Numbered from the stretch's first letter, positions 16,465-25,513 are shown. The stretch: 64,000 nucleotides of DNA from Flavobacteriales bacterium (GCA_016703105.1 JADJCS010000004.1:124001-188000), one strand, 5' to 3'. Notes: generated from the sequence alone by a model not told the origin. Translations and numbers: made by a program.

Positions 16465-17340
16465 TCAACTCCAGTACAGGTCCTCGGAATTCATGCGAAT
16501 GTAGCGCCGCACCGCGAACCACGTGCTGGTGAGCGAAAGGACCAGGCCCAGCACCAGCACGCCACCGAAAAGGGCGCCCAGCACAGTGGCATCCGTGAAA
16601 GCGAGCAGATCCGGTACGTAACGAAGCACCAGCCGCAGCGCCAGAACCAGCAGGCCGATGGCCAGCACGGAGCTCAGGATCCCCTGCCAGAGGCTCTGCC
16701 CGAGGAAAGGTTTCTTGATGAACCAACGCGTGGCGCCCACCAAGTGCATGGTGCGGATCAAGAAGCGCTGGCTGTAAATGGCCAGGCGGATGGTGTTGTT
16801 GATCAGCGCCACGGCGATGATCAGCAGCAGCGCACTGAAGCCGAGCACCGCCAGCCCCAGCTTGTTCATGTTGTTCTCGATGTTCCGCACCACCGCGGCG
16901 TTGTAGGCCACTTCGTGCGAGCGGCTGTCCTGCTGCAGGTGCTCCACGATCCATTTCAGGCTGTCGGGATGCGCATGGTCCGCGTTCAAACGCAGTTCAA
17001 TGCTGGCCAATAGCGGATTGCTTCCCAACACACCGAGGAAGTCCTCACCCAAGTCCTGTTTCAACTGCTCGGCGGCCTCATCGGCGGTCACGTAGCGCGT
17101 TTCGAGGGTCCAAGGTTCGGTGTCCAGCTCCTTGCGGAACTGCATCACATCCTGCTCCTTCAAGCCGCGCTTCAGGAAGACCTCCACGCGCACGTTCTCC
17201 TTGAAGTAGCGTTCCAACGCGCGCGCGTTCAGCACCAGGAAACCCAGCACCCCCAGCATGAAGAGCACGAGCGCGATACCGATCACCGTGCCCGCCGTAG
17301 CGGTGCGCACGCGGGTGCGGTAGATGCGGTCCATGGCCAT
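16465..17340 (-). CDS. ftsX: Cell division protein FtsX (ABC transporter permease)
   Basis: A 291-residue permease-like partner of the FtsE ATPase that links division to activation of wall hydrolases. It has a short cytosolic start, the first membrane segment (about 17-38), an extracytoplasmic domain (about 40-165) and three further membrane segments, with the conserved turn NNTIRLAIYSQRFLIRTMHLVGAT. I chose the ATG at 17340 because a TACCTTCG box lies 6 nt upstream; an ATG two codons later is possible. ftsE is not in this window. Confidence 0.93.
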   Translation of the reverse strand: MAMDRIYRTRVRTATAGTVIGIALVLFMLGVLGFLVLNARALERYFKENVRVEVFLKRGLKEQDVMQFRKELDTEPWTLETRYVTADEAAEQLKQDLGEDFLGVLGSNPLLASIELRLNADHAHPDSLKWIVEHLQQDSRSHEVAYNAAVVRNIENNMNKLGLAVLGFSALLLIIAVALINNTIRLAIYSQRFLIRTMHLVGATRWFIKKPFLGQSLWQGILSSVLAIGLLVLALRLVLRYVPDLLAFTDATVLGALFGGVLVLGLVLSLTSTWFAVRRYIRMNSEDLYWS

Positions 17341-17346
17341 CGGCGG

Positions 17347-17354
17347 CGAAGGTA
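17347..17354 (-). promoter_or_regulatory. -7 promoter box close to ftsX start
   Basis: TACCTTCG on the minus strand lies 6 nt upstream of the ATG at 17340. Confidence 0.5.
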
Positions 17355-17427
17355 GGGGCGGCGATAAACCCACCACAGACCTCCCCGCGCCCGACAACTG
17401 ACAACCCGTAACTGACAACCGGCCTTC

Positions 17428-17435
17428 TACTTTCG
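17428..17435 (+). promoter_or_regulatory. -7 promoter box fused to leuS start
   Basis: TACTTTCG lies exactly 4 nt upstream of the ATG at 17440. Confidence 0.6.
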
Positions 17436-17439
17436 CACC

Positions 17440-20400
17440 ATGGCCTATGAGCACAAGCGGATCGAGGAGAAGTGGCGCAAGCACTGGAAGGACGCGAAGA
17501 CCTACCGGGTGGAGAACGACACCGCGAAGCCCAAGTACTACGTGCTCGACATGTTCCCGTATCCCAGCGGTGCCGGTTTGCACGTGGGCCATCCGCTCGG
17601 CTACATCGCCAGCGACATCGTTGCGCGCTACAAGCGGCACAGCGGTTTCAACGTGCTGCATCCCATGGGCTACGATTCCTTCGGCCTGCCCGCGGAACAG
17701 TATGCCATCCAGACGGGCCAGCATCCCGCGAAGACCACGGAGGTCAACATCGCACGCTATCGCGAACAGTTGGATCGCATCGGCTTCAGCTTCGATTGGA
17801 GCCGCGAGGTGCGCACCAGCGATCCCGCCTATTACAAGTGGACGCAGTGGATCTTCCTCCAGCTTTTCGAGAGCTGGTACGACCACGCCGCGCAGAAGGC
17901 ACGGCCGATCCAGGAATTGGTAGAACGCTTCGAGAAGCATGGTTGGACCGGTGATGATGATAGCGCGATCACCGGTAACGAGGAATTGGATCCGCTCACG
18001 CAGTTCAGCCACAGCGACTGGGCGACGTTCAGCGAGAAGCACCAACAGCAGATCCTACTGCGCTTCCGACTGGCTTACTTGAGCGAGGCCTGGGTGAACT
18101 GGTGCCCCGCCCTGGGCACCGTCCTCGCCAATGATGAAGTGAAGGACGGCGTGAGCGAGCGCGGCGGACATCCCGTCGAACGCAAGCGCATGCCGCAGTG
18201 GAGCATGCGCATCACCGCCTACGCGCAACGCCTGCTCGATGGCTTGAACGATGTCGATTGGAGCGAGAGCATCAAGGAGGCGCAACGCAATTGGATCGGC
18301 AGGAGCGAGGGTGCGTTGATCCGCTTTCCAATGGCCGAGCGCAGCGAGGCCATTGAGGTCTTCACGACGAGACCCGACACCATCTTCGGCGTGAGCTTCG
18401 TCACGCTCGCACCGGAGCATGAGCTGATCGAGAAGATCACACCGGCGGAGAACCGCGCGGAAGTGATGGCCTACGTCACGCAAGCCAAGAACCGCAGCGA
18501 GCGCGAACGCCTCACCGACGTGAAGAAGGTGAGCGGCGTGTTCACCGGAGCGTACGTGAAGCATCCGTTCACGCATCTCGATATCCCGGTCTGGGTGGGC
18601 GACTACGTGCTGGGCGGCTATGGCACCGGCGCCGTGATGGCCGTGCCCGCTGGCGATCAGCGCGACTGGAATTTCGCGACGCACTTCAAGATCCCGTTCG
18701 TCGCCGTTACGGAGAACTGGGACATCAGCACCGGCGCCGACGAAAGCAAGGAGGCAACGCTCACCAATAGCGTCTTCCTGAACGGATTGAAAGTGGCCGA
18801 TGCGATCCCGCGCGCGATCGATGAGCTCGAAGCGAAGGGTGTGGGTGAACGTCGGATCAACTTCCGCTTGCGCGATGCCGCCTTTGGTCGCCAGCGCTAT
18901 TGGGGCGAGCCGATCCCGATCTACTACAAGGACGGTGTGCCTTATGGCGTGGCCGAAGGCGATCTACCCGTGGTACTTCCGGAAGTGGACAAGTTCCTAC
19001 CAACTGAAGACGGCGAACCACCGCTCGCGCGCGCGACGAACTGGAACTACAAGGGCCTGCCGTATGAGACGACCACCATGCCCGGCTGGGCCGGCAGCAG
19101 CTGGTACTTCCTGCGCTACATGGATCCGCAGAACGAAGGCCGCTTCGCCTCACCGGAAGCCATCAACTACTGGCAGCAAGTGGACCTCTACGTGGGCGGC
19201 AGCGAGCACGCCACCGGCCACCTGCTCTACTTCCGCTTCTGGACCAAGTTTCTGCACGACCGCGGTTGGCTACCCTTCGATGAGCCGGCGAAGAAGCTGA
19301 TGAACCAGGGGATGATACAAGGAGTATCAGCAGAACTGTTACGCTGGAAGCCAGAATCTCAGACCACCGGCACTCATCCTGGACTGCGGACTAAGATTTA
19401 CTGGTCGTACGAGTACTACTTGGCTCTACTACCAGGAAGTGCTAGCGACCAACGCGATTTGTTCAAGCGAAACTATGAGGCCGAAGTGGCTCGCTTCAAT
19501 CGCGAGCATCCTGCCGAAGCAATCCATGACAGTTCTGCACGGGCCTGGATGAATGCATGGATGATGTCGAGCGATACATTCGAAACGAGTCGTGTTCTTG
19601 CTCCGATTGAGAACATCATTCCTGGTTCGGTAGGGACCGTGGATGTTCAGAAGGCTGCAGAAGCACTACCGGAGTTCCGCGATGCCTTCTTCTTCAAGTG
19701 GGACAATAGCTTCTTGGCAAACAGGCCGGTCGAGAAGATGTCCAAGTCGAAGTTCAACGTGGTGAACCCCGATGACATCATTGAGAAGTACGGCGCGGAC
19801 ACCTTGCGGTTGTACGAGATGTTCCTCGGCCCCATCGAGCAGAGCAAGCCGTGGGACACGAACGGCATCGAAGGCACCAGCCGCTTCCTGAAGAAATTCT
19901 GGAACCTGTTCCACCTTCGGTCGCCGAAGCTTCCGAGCGAAGGCGACGAGGGTGAGATCTTCACGGTGACTGACGAAGCCCCACGAAGCCCGAACTGAAA
20001 GTCCTGCACGCCACCCTGAAAAAGGTGACCGAAGACATCGAGAAGATGAGCTTCAACACCAGCGTGAGCCAGTTCATGATCGCCGTGAACGAGCTGGCCG
20101 CCCTGAAGTGTACCAAGCGCGCCGTGCTGGAGCCGCTCACCGTTGCGTTGGCACCGTTCGCCCCGCATATCGCCGAGGAATTGTGGAGCCTGCTTGGCCA
20201 TACGGCCAGTGTGACCGGGGCGCAATGGCCCCAATGGGATGCCCAACACCTGGTCGAGGACAACTTCAGCTACCCGATCAGCTTCAACGGCAAGACCCGT
20301 CTGCAACTGGAATTCCCCATTGCACTGAGCAAGGAGGAAGTAGAAGCCGCCGTGCTCGCCAACCCCGAAGTGCAAAGTCGACTGGAGGGCAAGGCCCCGA

Positions 20401-20447
20401 AGAAAGTGATCGTGGTGCCGAAGCGGATCGTGAATATCGTGGTCTGA
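17440..20447 (+). CDS. leuS: Leucyl-tRNA synthetase, interrupted by a one-base deletion
   Basis: This enzyme charges tRNA-Leu. The first frame gives 852 residues: the HIGH-type motif HVGH in PYPSGAGLHVGHP, the CP1 editing domain (TTRPDTIFGVSF), the Bacteroidota-type insert before the second catalytic half, and KMSKS in VEKMSKSKFNVVNPDD. It then stops at 19998. The missing anticodon-binding tail continues in another frame from about 19985 to 20447 (ELKVLHATLKKVTEDIEKMSFNTSVSQFMIAVNEL). Adding one C to the CCCC run at 19979-19982 restores a normal EAPTKPELK junction. As leuS is essential, an assembly error is more likely than a real break. The stretch 19310-19680 has lower GC than its flanks. 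Confidence 0.92.
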
Positions 20448-20449
20448 TG

Positions 20450-20525
20450 CGGCCGCAAGCCTCTTGCCATAAGCTTGGTACGGTGAACAAGCTTGTGGCT
20501 AGAGGCTGGGAGCTTGTAGCGGCCG
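20450..20525. repeat. Palindromic interspersed repeat (AAGCTTGTGGC type)
   Basis: Imperfect inverted repeat with outer arms CGGCCGC/GCGGCCG and inner arms ending in AAGCTTG/CAAGCTT. It shares 14 identical bases (CTAGCCACAAGCTT, on the minus strand at 20489-20502) with the palindrome at 32231-32309. It fills the gap after leuS. Confidence 0.7.
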
Positions 20526-20554
20526 TTCGGCACCCCATTTGCGTTCCGCAGGCC

Positions 20555-21358
20555 ATGACGCGTCTTTCGTTGGTCTTTGTCGTGGGCTTCTCCGCCTTCG
20601 GCCTTGGTTTCGCACAAGCTCCTTCGACCCCGAAAGGGGAGGTGTCCCTACGTACGTTGCAGCACAATGCCTTCCGCGTCGGCGAGAAGCTCACTTACGT
20701 GGTACACTACGGCGCCTTGGACGCTGGTGAAGCGGTGATCGAACTACAGGAGAGCGACATCACCATGCAGGGTCGCAAATTGCTCCATGCGAAAGGGGTG
20801 GGTCGTAGTCTCGGAGCGTTCAGCTGGTTCTTCAAAGTGGACGACCGCTATGACACCTACTTCGATCGCGACGCGGTGTTCCCCTGGCTCTTTCAGCGGA
20901 GCGTGAGCGAAGGCGGCTACGAGTTCACGCAGGACTACACCTACCTACAGAACAAGCGGCAGGTGAAGACCCAGAAGGAAGTGACGCACGATGTGCCACC
21001 GCACGTGCAGGACATGCTCAGCGCCTTCTACTTCGCCCGCACCATCGACTTCGGCAGCGCGCAGCCCGGTCAGGAGTACACCATCGATTGCTTCTTCGAT
21101 GATGAGGTCTGGCCCCTGCGCATGCGCTTCTCGGGCAGGGAGACGATCAAGTTGCGCAACGGCAAATACCGCTGCCTGAAGTTCCAGCCCATCGTGCAGG
21201 AAGGCCGCATCTTCGAAACGAACGAGGACCTCAACGTGTGGATCACCGACGACGGCAACCACATTCCCGTGCTCGCGCAGGCCAAGGTGCTCGTAGGTTC
21301 CATCAAGATGGAGCTGCACAAATACGAGGGCTTGGTGCACCCCATCGCGAAGGAGTGA
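20555..21358 (+). CDS. DUF3108 domain secreted protein
   Basis: This 267-residue protein has a signal peptide (hydrophobic residues 5-20, cut near GFAQA), followed by one domain of about 230 residues matching DUF3108: FRVGEKLTYVVHYGALDAGEAVIELQES, a variable middle, and GKYRCLKFQPIVQEGRIFETNEDLNVWITDDGNHIPVLAQAKVLVGSIK at the end. The fold is a beta-rich periplasmic domain of unknown function. The start at 20555 is the only ATG before the signal peptide; the longer reading upstream runs through the repeat and leuS. Confidence 0.88.
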   Translation: MTRLSLVFVVGFSAFGLGFAQAPSTPKGEVSLRTLQHNAFRVGEKLTYVVHYGALDAGEAVIELQESDITMQGRKLLHAKGVGRSLGAFSWFFKVDDRYDTYFDRDAVFPWLFQRSVSEGGYEFTQDYTYLQNKRQVKTQKEVTHDVPPHVQDMLSAFYFARTIDFGSAQPGQEYTIDCFFDDEVWPLRMRFSGRETIKLRNGKYRCLKFQPIVQEGRIFETNEDLNVWITDDGNHIPVLAQAKVLVGSIKMELHKYEGLVHPIAKE

Positions 21359-21398
21359 CCGCCCCGCTTTCCCCGATCACTGGTTGAAATGATCCTTG

Positions 21399-21424
21399 CC
21401 GCCCCGGCGTTCTTATCGGGGCGG
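21399..21424 (+). terminator. Rho-independent terminator
   Basis: A perfect CCGCCCCG / CGGGGCGG stem with a 10-nt loop is followed by TGCTGTTTCTT, 41 nt after the stop of the DUF3108 gene. It separates that gene from the M23 peptidase gene. Confidence 0.8.
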
Positions 21425-21443
21425 TGCTGTTTCTTGCCCTACC

Positions 21444-22712
21444 ATGAGGAAGCTGAGGATGTGGGGCTCGCTCGTCGCGCTCCTGGGGATGGCGTTGGTG
21501 ATCGTGCTCACGGTGGACCTGACACCGCGTGAGGAGTATTTGCCGGAGCCGGTCGCGGCCGTGGTGGAGGACACGATCCCCGATCCACCCAGCGCCTACG
21601 GCATTCCGCTTTCCGGTTTCATTGTAGAACGCGGACGCGTGGGAGCGGGGTCCACCTTCGGTGATCTTCTAGCGCAACATGGTGTGGACTATGCCACCGT
21701 GGATAGCCTGGTGCGCCTGGCCGAGGGCACCTTCGATGTCCGGAAGTTGCGCACCGGTCATCCCATCGCCTTCATCTTCACCGATGACGAGCACCGTGAA
21801 CTGCGCTACTTCGTTTACGAAGCCGACCAGGTGCAGCAGGTGATCTTCGCCACCGCCGATCCGCTCGCGGTGAACACCCACCACAAGTCGATCAAGGAGG
21901 AGCACCGCGCCCTCGAAGTGGAGGTGACGGGCGCTCTATACAACGATCTGGCGCGCGCGGGTGTGGACCCGATGCTGAGCATGCAGCTGGCCGAGGTCTT
22001 CGCCTGGACGGTGGATTTCTACCGGATCCAGAAGGGGGACAAGTTCACCGTGGTGTTCCTCGAGCGCACGGTTGACGGCGAACGGTACGGAGATCCCGAA
22101 GTGCTCGCTGCCCGCTATCGTAGCGGCGACAAAGACAAGGAGGCGTTCCGGTTCACCCAGGAGGAAGCCACCACCTACTTCGATGCCGAGGGCAATAGTT
22201 TGCGCAAGGCCTTCCTACAAGCGCCCATCAAGTTCAGTCGGATCTCATCGGGCTTCAGCCGAAAGCGCTTCCACCCGGTGCAGAAGCGGTTCAAGGCACA
22301 CCTGGGCACGGACTACGCGGCGCCGTACGGCACGCCGATCCTCGCGGTGGGCGATGGGGTGGTGGAAAAAGCCGGACGCACCGCGGGCAACGGCAACTAC
22401 GTGAAACTCCGACACAACGGCACCTACAGCACGCAATACCTGCACATGCGCAAGATCCTGGTGAAGCAAGGGCAGCGGGTATCGCAGGGCGATGTGCTCG
22501 GCGAGGTGGGCAGCACGGGCCTGGCCACCGGACCGCACGTCTGCTTCCGTTTCTGGAAGAACGGCCAGCAAGTGGACCACCGCCGCGAAGAGTTCCCGAG
22601 CGCGGAACCGGTCGCGGAGGTGCATCGGGCGCGTTTCGCGCAGGAGCGCGACCGGTTGGTCGAGGCCCTGGCGCAAGCCTCAGGGCGCGCGGATCAGACC
22701 GTGGTGTTCTAG
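21444..22712 (+). CDS. M23 family metallopeptidase (LytM-type, envelope)
   Basis: A 422-residue protein with an N-terminal membrane anchor or signal (about 8-26), a LysM-like/OapA-like middle, and a C-terminal M23 domain (about 300-400) that may cut peptidoglycan cross-links or act as a hydrolase activator. The zinc site is visible as HLGTDYAAPYGTP. The second half of the usual HxH pair reads GPHVCFRFW, with Cys in place of the second His, which I recall as common in Bacteroidota homologs. The ATG at 21444 starts the membrane segment. A terminator lies just upstream. Confidence 0.9.
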   Translation: MRKLRMWGSLVALLGMALVIVLTVDLTPREEYLPEPVAAVVEDTIPDPPSAYGIPLSGFIVERGRVGAGSTFGDLLAQHGVDYATVDSLVRLAEGTFDVRKLRTGHPIAFIFTDDEHRELRYFVYEADQVQQVIFATADPLAVNTHHKSIKEEHRALEVEVTGALYNDLARAGVDPMLSMQLAEVFAWTVDFYRIQKGDKFTVVFLERTVDGERYGDPEVLAARYRSGDKDKEAFRFTQEEATTYFDAEGNSLRKAFLQAPIKFSRISSGFSRKRFHPVQKRFKAHLGTDYAAPYGTPILAVGDGVVEKAGRTAGNGNYVKLRHNGTYSTQYLHMRKILVKQGQRVSQGDVLGEVGSTGLATGPHVCFRFWKNGQQVDHRREEFPSAEPVAEVHRARFAQERDRLVEALAQASGRADQTVVF

Positions 22713-23377
22713 CCCTCCGCCAGCCCGCGGATCTCCAGGTACCGGTGAACATGCACGCCCGCTGTAGCGCGGGTTGCCGCACTGAGCAACGCAGCGGCCA
22801 GCACTTGGTGCGGCATGGGGTGGTAACTGGCCAAAGGACCGCGCAGCAAGGGGGTCAAGGCGTTCATCACCACGATCCCGGCACGTTCTCCCCGGCGCAC
22901 CTCTTTCCGTGGGCCGGTGAGTATCGAGGGTTGGAAAATGTACAAGGCGGGAAGGTCAAGCGCTTTTAGTGCCTCTTCCATTTCGCCCTTCACGCGGTTG
23001 TAGAAGACGGAAGATCGTGCATCGGCGCCCATAGCGCTGACCACACAGAAGGTCCGCACCCCGTTCGTCTTGGCCCATTGTCCGAGCGCCACCACCAGGT
23101 CCTTGTCCACATGGGTGAAGCGCTGCTTGTCACCGCCCACGTTCCGAATGGTGGTGCCCAGGCAGCAGATCACGGCATCCACCGCAGCGGGTCGAAGCGC
23201 GGAGAGCAGGTCGTCGGGATCGGGTGCTATCCAAGCCTCCAGCTTCGGATGTGAAGCGGACATGGGCCTCCGCGCGAGCGCATGCACCTTGGTTACCCGG
23301 GCGTCCGCGAGCGCTTGAGCAAGGGTTTCGGCGCCGACAAGGCCGGTCGCGCCTGCGAGAAGGAGAGTGACGGCCAC
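22709..23377 (-). CDS. NAD(P)-binding Rossmann-fold protein (atypical SDR)
   Basis: A 222-residue atypical short-chain dehydrogenase-like protein. It has the dinucleotide-binding motif LLLAGATGLVGAETL at the start, then CCLGTT, and VSAMGAD with the downstream YNRVKGEMEEAL in the position of the catalytic Tyr-xxx-Lys. It resembles the oxidoreductase/HTATIP2 group; no substrate can be named. The GTG at 23377 is chosen because a perfect TACTTTTG box ends 3 nt before it; a TTG two codons earlier would overlap that box. It shares 3' ends with the convergent M23 gene by 4 nt. Confidence 0.85.
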   Translation of the reverse strand: MAVTLLLAGATGLVGAETLAQALADARVTKVHALARRPMSASHPKLEAWIAPDPDDLLSALRPAAVDAVICCLGTTIRNVGGDKQRFTHVDKDLVVALGQWAKTNGVRTFCVVSAMGADARSSVFYNRVKGEMEEALKALDLPALYIFQPSILTGPRKEVRRGERAGIVVMNALTPLLRGPLASYHPMPHQVLAAALLSAATRATAGVHVHRYLEIRGLAEG

Positions 23378-23380
23378 GAT

Positions 23381-23388
23381 CAAAAGTA
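23381..23388 (-). promoter_or_regulatory. Perfect -7 box fused to GTG start
   Basis: TACTTTTG matches TAnnTTTG in full and lies 3 nt upstream of the GTG at 23377. Confidence 0.65.
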
Positions 23389-23399
23389 TTCGGTGTTTG

Positions 23400-23418
23400 T
23401 TGTTTATATCATAAACAA
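23400..23418. promoter_or_regulatory. 19-bp palindromic operator candidate
   Basis: TTGTTTAT-ATC-ATAAACAA is a perfect inverted repeat (8-3-8) in a local AT-rich island. It overlaps the -33 region of the rightward promoter and lies upstream of the leftward one. The winged-helix regulator encoded in the rightward operon is the likely ligand. Confidence 0.6.
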
Positions 23419-23421
23419 GTC

Positions 23422-23429
23422 TATGTTTG
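23422..23429 (+). promoter_or_regulatory. -7 promoter box of the membrane protein/regulator operon
   Basis: TATGTTTG is a perfect TAnnTTTG match. A TTG at 23400-23402 lies 19 bp upstream as a -33 element, and the ATG follows at 23450. Confidence 0.65.
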
Positions 23430-23449
23430 CATCATCAAACACCATTTCA

Positions 23450-24037
23450 ATGGAACAAAGCATGACCCCCGCCGAGAGCCTGAAGCTGATCGAGAGCATG
23501 ATCGGCCAGGCCAAAAGGAGTTTCTCCCGCATGAGCTTCTACTTCCTTCTTTGGGGGGTGTTGCTCATCGCGGCCATGATCGCGGCTTACTTGCTGCGCA
23601 CGAACGGTTCACCGGCGATGCAGGGGATCCCTTGGGGAGTAGCCGGTGCACTGGGTGGGCTGATCAGCTCCATCCACGGTGCGCGCGAAGGCAGGAAGGA
23701 GCAGGTGGCCAATCCGATGGACCGCATCATAGGCTGGGTATGGGCCACCTTCGTGATCACCATGATCATCATGATCGTATGCTCGGTGAAGAACGGGATC
23801 GATCCCGGGGCGAACATCACCCTGCTCACCGGCCTACCCACTTTCCTCACGGGGCAGATCATACGCTTCCGGCCCTTGATCCTCGGCGGCATCCTTTTCT
23901 GGCTGGCCGGTATCGCCATGCAGTTCACACAGGATGCGGCTATGCTGGTGGGCCTTTACTGCGGTGCGATGTTGCTCGGCTACATCGTTCCCGGGGTACT
24001 TCTCAAACGGCAAGAGGATGTCCTTCGCACCGCTTGA
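23450..24037 (+). CDS. Multi-pass membrane protein, unknown function
   Basis: A 195-residue protein with a short polar start (MEQSMTPAESLKLIESMIGQAKRSF) and five hydrophobic segments (about 30-50, 60-77, 103-125, 137-152, 157-180). The pattern resembles membrane proteins that Bacteroidota encode beside a small winged-helix regulator. No catalytic motif is visible. It overlaps the regulator gene by 20 bp and shares its promoter and operator, so it is probably under that regulator's control. Confidence 0.75.
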   Translation: MEQSMTPAESLKLIESMIGQAKRSFSRMSFYFLLWGVLLIAAMIAAYLLRTNGSPAMQGIPWGVAGALGGLISSIHGAREGRKEQVANPMDRIIGWVWATFVITMIIMIVCSVKNGIDPGANITLLTGLPTFLTGQIIRFRPLILGGILFWLAGIAMQFTQDAAMLVGLYCGAMLLGYIVPGVLLKRQEDVLRTA

Positions 24038-24305
24038 TCCCATCCTGCACAACCAACTGCGGCTTGCCGTGGTGAGCCTGCTGGTGGGGGTGGAGAGCGC
24101 GGAGTTCAATTTCATCCTGGAGAAGACCGGGGCCACGCGGGGGAACCTCAGCGTGCAACTCACCAAGCTGAAGGACGAGGGCTATATCACCATCACCAAA
24201 GGTTACCGGGACAACTATCCGCTCACCACCTGCAAGCTTGCTCCCAAGGGGATCAAAGCCTTCGAACAATACGTGAAGGCGATCCAGGACTACTTGAAGC
24301 CGTGA
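24018..24305 (+). CDS. Winged-helix transcriptional regulator (HTH_34/MarR-like)
   Basis: A 95-residue DNA-binding protein consisting of a single winged-helix domain: LRLAVVSLLVGVESAEFNFILEKTGATRGNLSVQLTKLKDEGYITITKGYRDNYPLTTCKLAPKG. The recognition helix is around TRGNLSVQLTKL. Its start lies inside the end of the membrane protein gene, so the two are coupled. It is the best candidate to bind the palindrome at 23400-23418, which would make the operon autoregulated; that is inference. Confidence 0.87.
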   Translation: MSFAPLDPILHNQLRLAVVSLLVGVESAEFNFILEKTGATRGNLSVQLTKLKDEGYITITKGYRDNYPLTTCKLAPKGIKAFEQYVKAIQDYLKP

Positions 24306-24433
24306 TCCAGGTGGTGGTCGGGCCGGAGCGATCCTTCGTCGAAGGACCGCACCCCTGACCACCCCTGCCCGTTGAACCGGGCATGTTCTCCGCACCGGGA
24401 CCTCTCCATCGTTCCATCGCATTCCGCGCCGCT

Positions 24434-25336
24434 ATGCGCGGAATGGCCGTTTGGGCCTTGGTTCTTCTGTCCGGCTGTAAGAAAGAGGTGGAAGTGATCC
24501 CTGGGAACCAGGCCCCCGACTATGCGGGCGTGCCGACGGTGGTCACGGAGAACTACGTGAACCGCCTCTTCATCGACCTGCTGGGTCGCGAACCACTGGA
24601 TGTGGAGATGACCGCGGAAGTGAACGCGCTGGAAAGCGCCTCGCTCTCCATGGCTTCGCGCGAAGCGCTGGTGAGCAAGCTGATGACGAGCACCGCTTAC
24701 TTGGCGGACGACAGCAGCTACACGAACAAGTACTACATGCGCCAGTACGAGTTGTACAAGGCGCGGTTCCTGGAAGGAGTGAGCGATGAGGTGATCGATG
24801 GGTTCATCGGGAACGCGGAACAACAGGCGCTGGCCGATTCCCTCGGAGGGAACACCGCCGGTCTGAACGCTGCCAACAGTGAACTGGGCCGCTTGCGCGC
24901 ATTGAAGCGCGGTCGTACGGATTACCGCGACCATCTCATCGCCATCACGGAGGTGATGCGGCGCATGGTGCTGAACAGCGTGTACGACGAGATCAACATG
25001 AACAGCTTCAACTATGTGAACGCCACGTTCGACAACCTGATGATGCGCTACCCCACCAACGCCGAGTTCGCCACGGGTTATGGCATGGTGGACAGCAACA
25101 GCCCCGGGGTCCTCTTCGGGCAGAGCGGCCAGAACAAAGGCGAGTACGCGGCGATCATGGCCGGTAGCATGGGCTCGCTCGAAGGGCTGGTGCGCTGGTG
25201 CTACGTGACCTTCATGGGCCGCGAGCCCAACAGCTACGAAACGTACACGGCGATGAACAGCTTCACCCAGGACCTGGACCTGCAGAAGCTGCAACGCACC
25301 ATCCTCACCACGGACGAATACGCCAACATACCATAA
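24434..25336 (+). CDS. Lipoprotein with two DUF4214-like GREP motifs
   Basis: This 300-residue protein starts with a lipoprotein signal (lipobox LLSGC, Cys at residue 15). An ATG at 24383 would add 17 residues. The N-terminal part has YVNRLFIDLLGREPLDVEMTAEV and the C-terminal part repeats the theme with LVRWCYVTFMGREPNSYETYTAM, both like the GREP motif of DUF4214 or the RLFxDLxGR motif of DUF1549 proteins. The middle is helical. It opens a tight run of genes in one direction. Role unknown; the neighbours suggest a surface complex. Confidence 0.7.
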   Translation: MRGMAVWALVLLSGCKKEVEVIPGNQAPDYAGVPTVVTENYVNRLFIDLLGREPLDVEMTAEVNALESASLSMASREALVSKLMTSTAYLADDSSYTNKYYMRQYELYKARFLEGVSDEVIDGFIGNAEQQALADSLGGNTAGLNAANSELGRLRALKRGRTDYRDHLIAITEVMRRMVLNSVYDEINMNSFNYVNATFDNLMMRYPTNAEFATGYGMVDSNSPGVLFGQSGQNKGEYAAIMAGSMGSLEGLVRWCYVTFMGREPNSYETYTAMNSFTQDLDLQKLQRTILTTDEYANIP

Positions 25337-25361
25337 ACACCGAACACCAAACACAAACACC

Positions 25362-25493
25362 ATGGAACCGAAGAACCGCACCCTCGTACAAGCGCTGCTG
25401 ATCGTCGCGATCATCGCAGGCATCCTCCTCACCCGCACCCCAGGCCAGCACACAACGCCTCCTGAGGCGACCGTAGCCGCAATGGCGGAGTGA
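25362..25493 (+). CDS. Small single-pass membrane protein (43 residues)
   Basis: A short ORF lies between two lipoprotein genes of the cluster, 25 nt after the first and 20 nt before the second. The peptide has a polar start (MEPKNRT), one hydrophobic segment of 15-17 residues (LVQALLIVAIIAGILL) and a Thr/Pro/Ala-rich tail. Its codon use matches its neighbours and its position fits a cluster gene. I do not recognise a family. Start and stop (ATG, TGA) are unambiguous; translation is unproven. Confidence 0.5.
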   Translation: MEPKNRTLVQALLIVAIIAGILLTRTPGQHTTPPEATVAAMAE

Positions 25494-25513
25494 CCCAGGG
25501 ACCCTCCCGCGCC

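Noticed and set aside
19970..20030. Programmed frameshifting in leuS
   Set aside because: No slippery heptamer or downstream structure stands out; a missing C in a short run explains it more simply.
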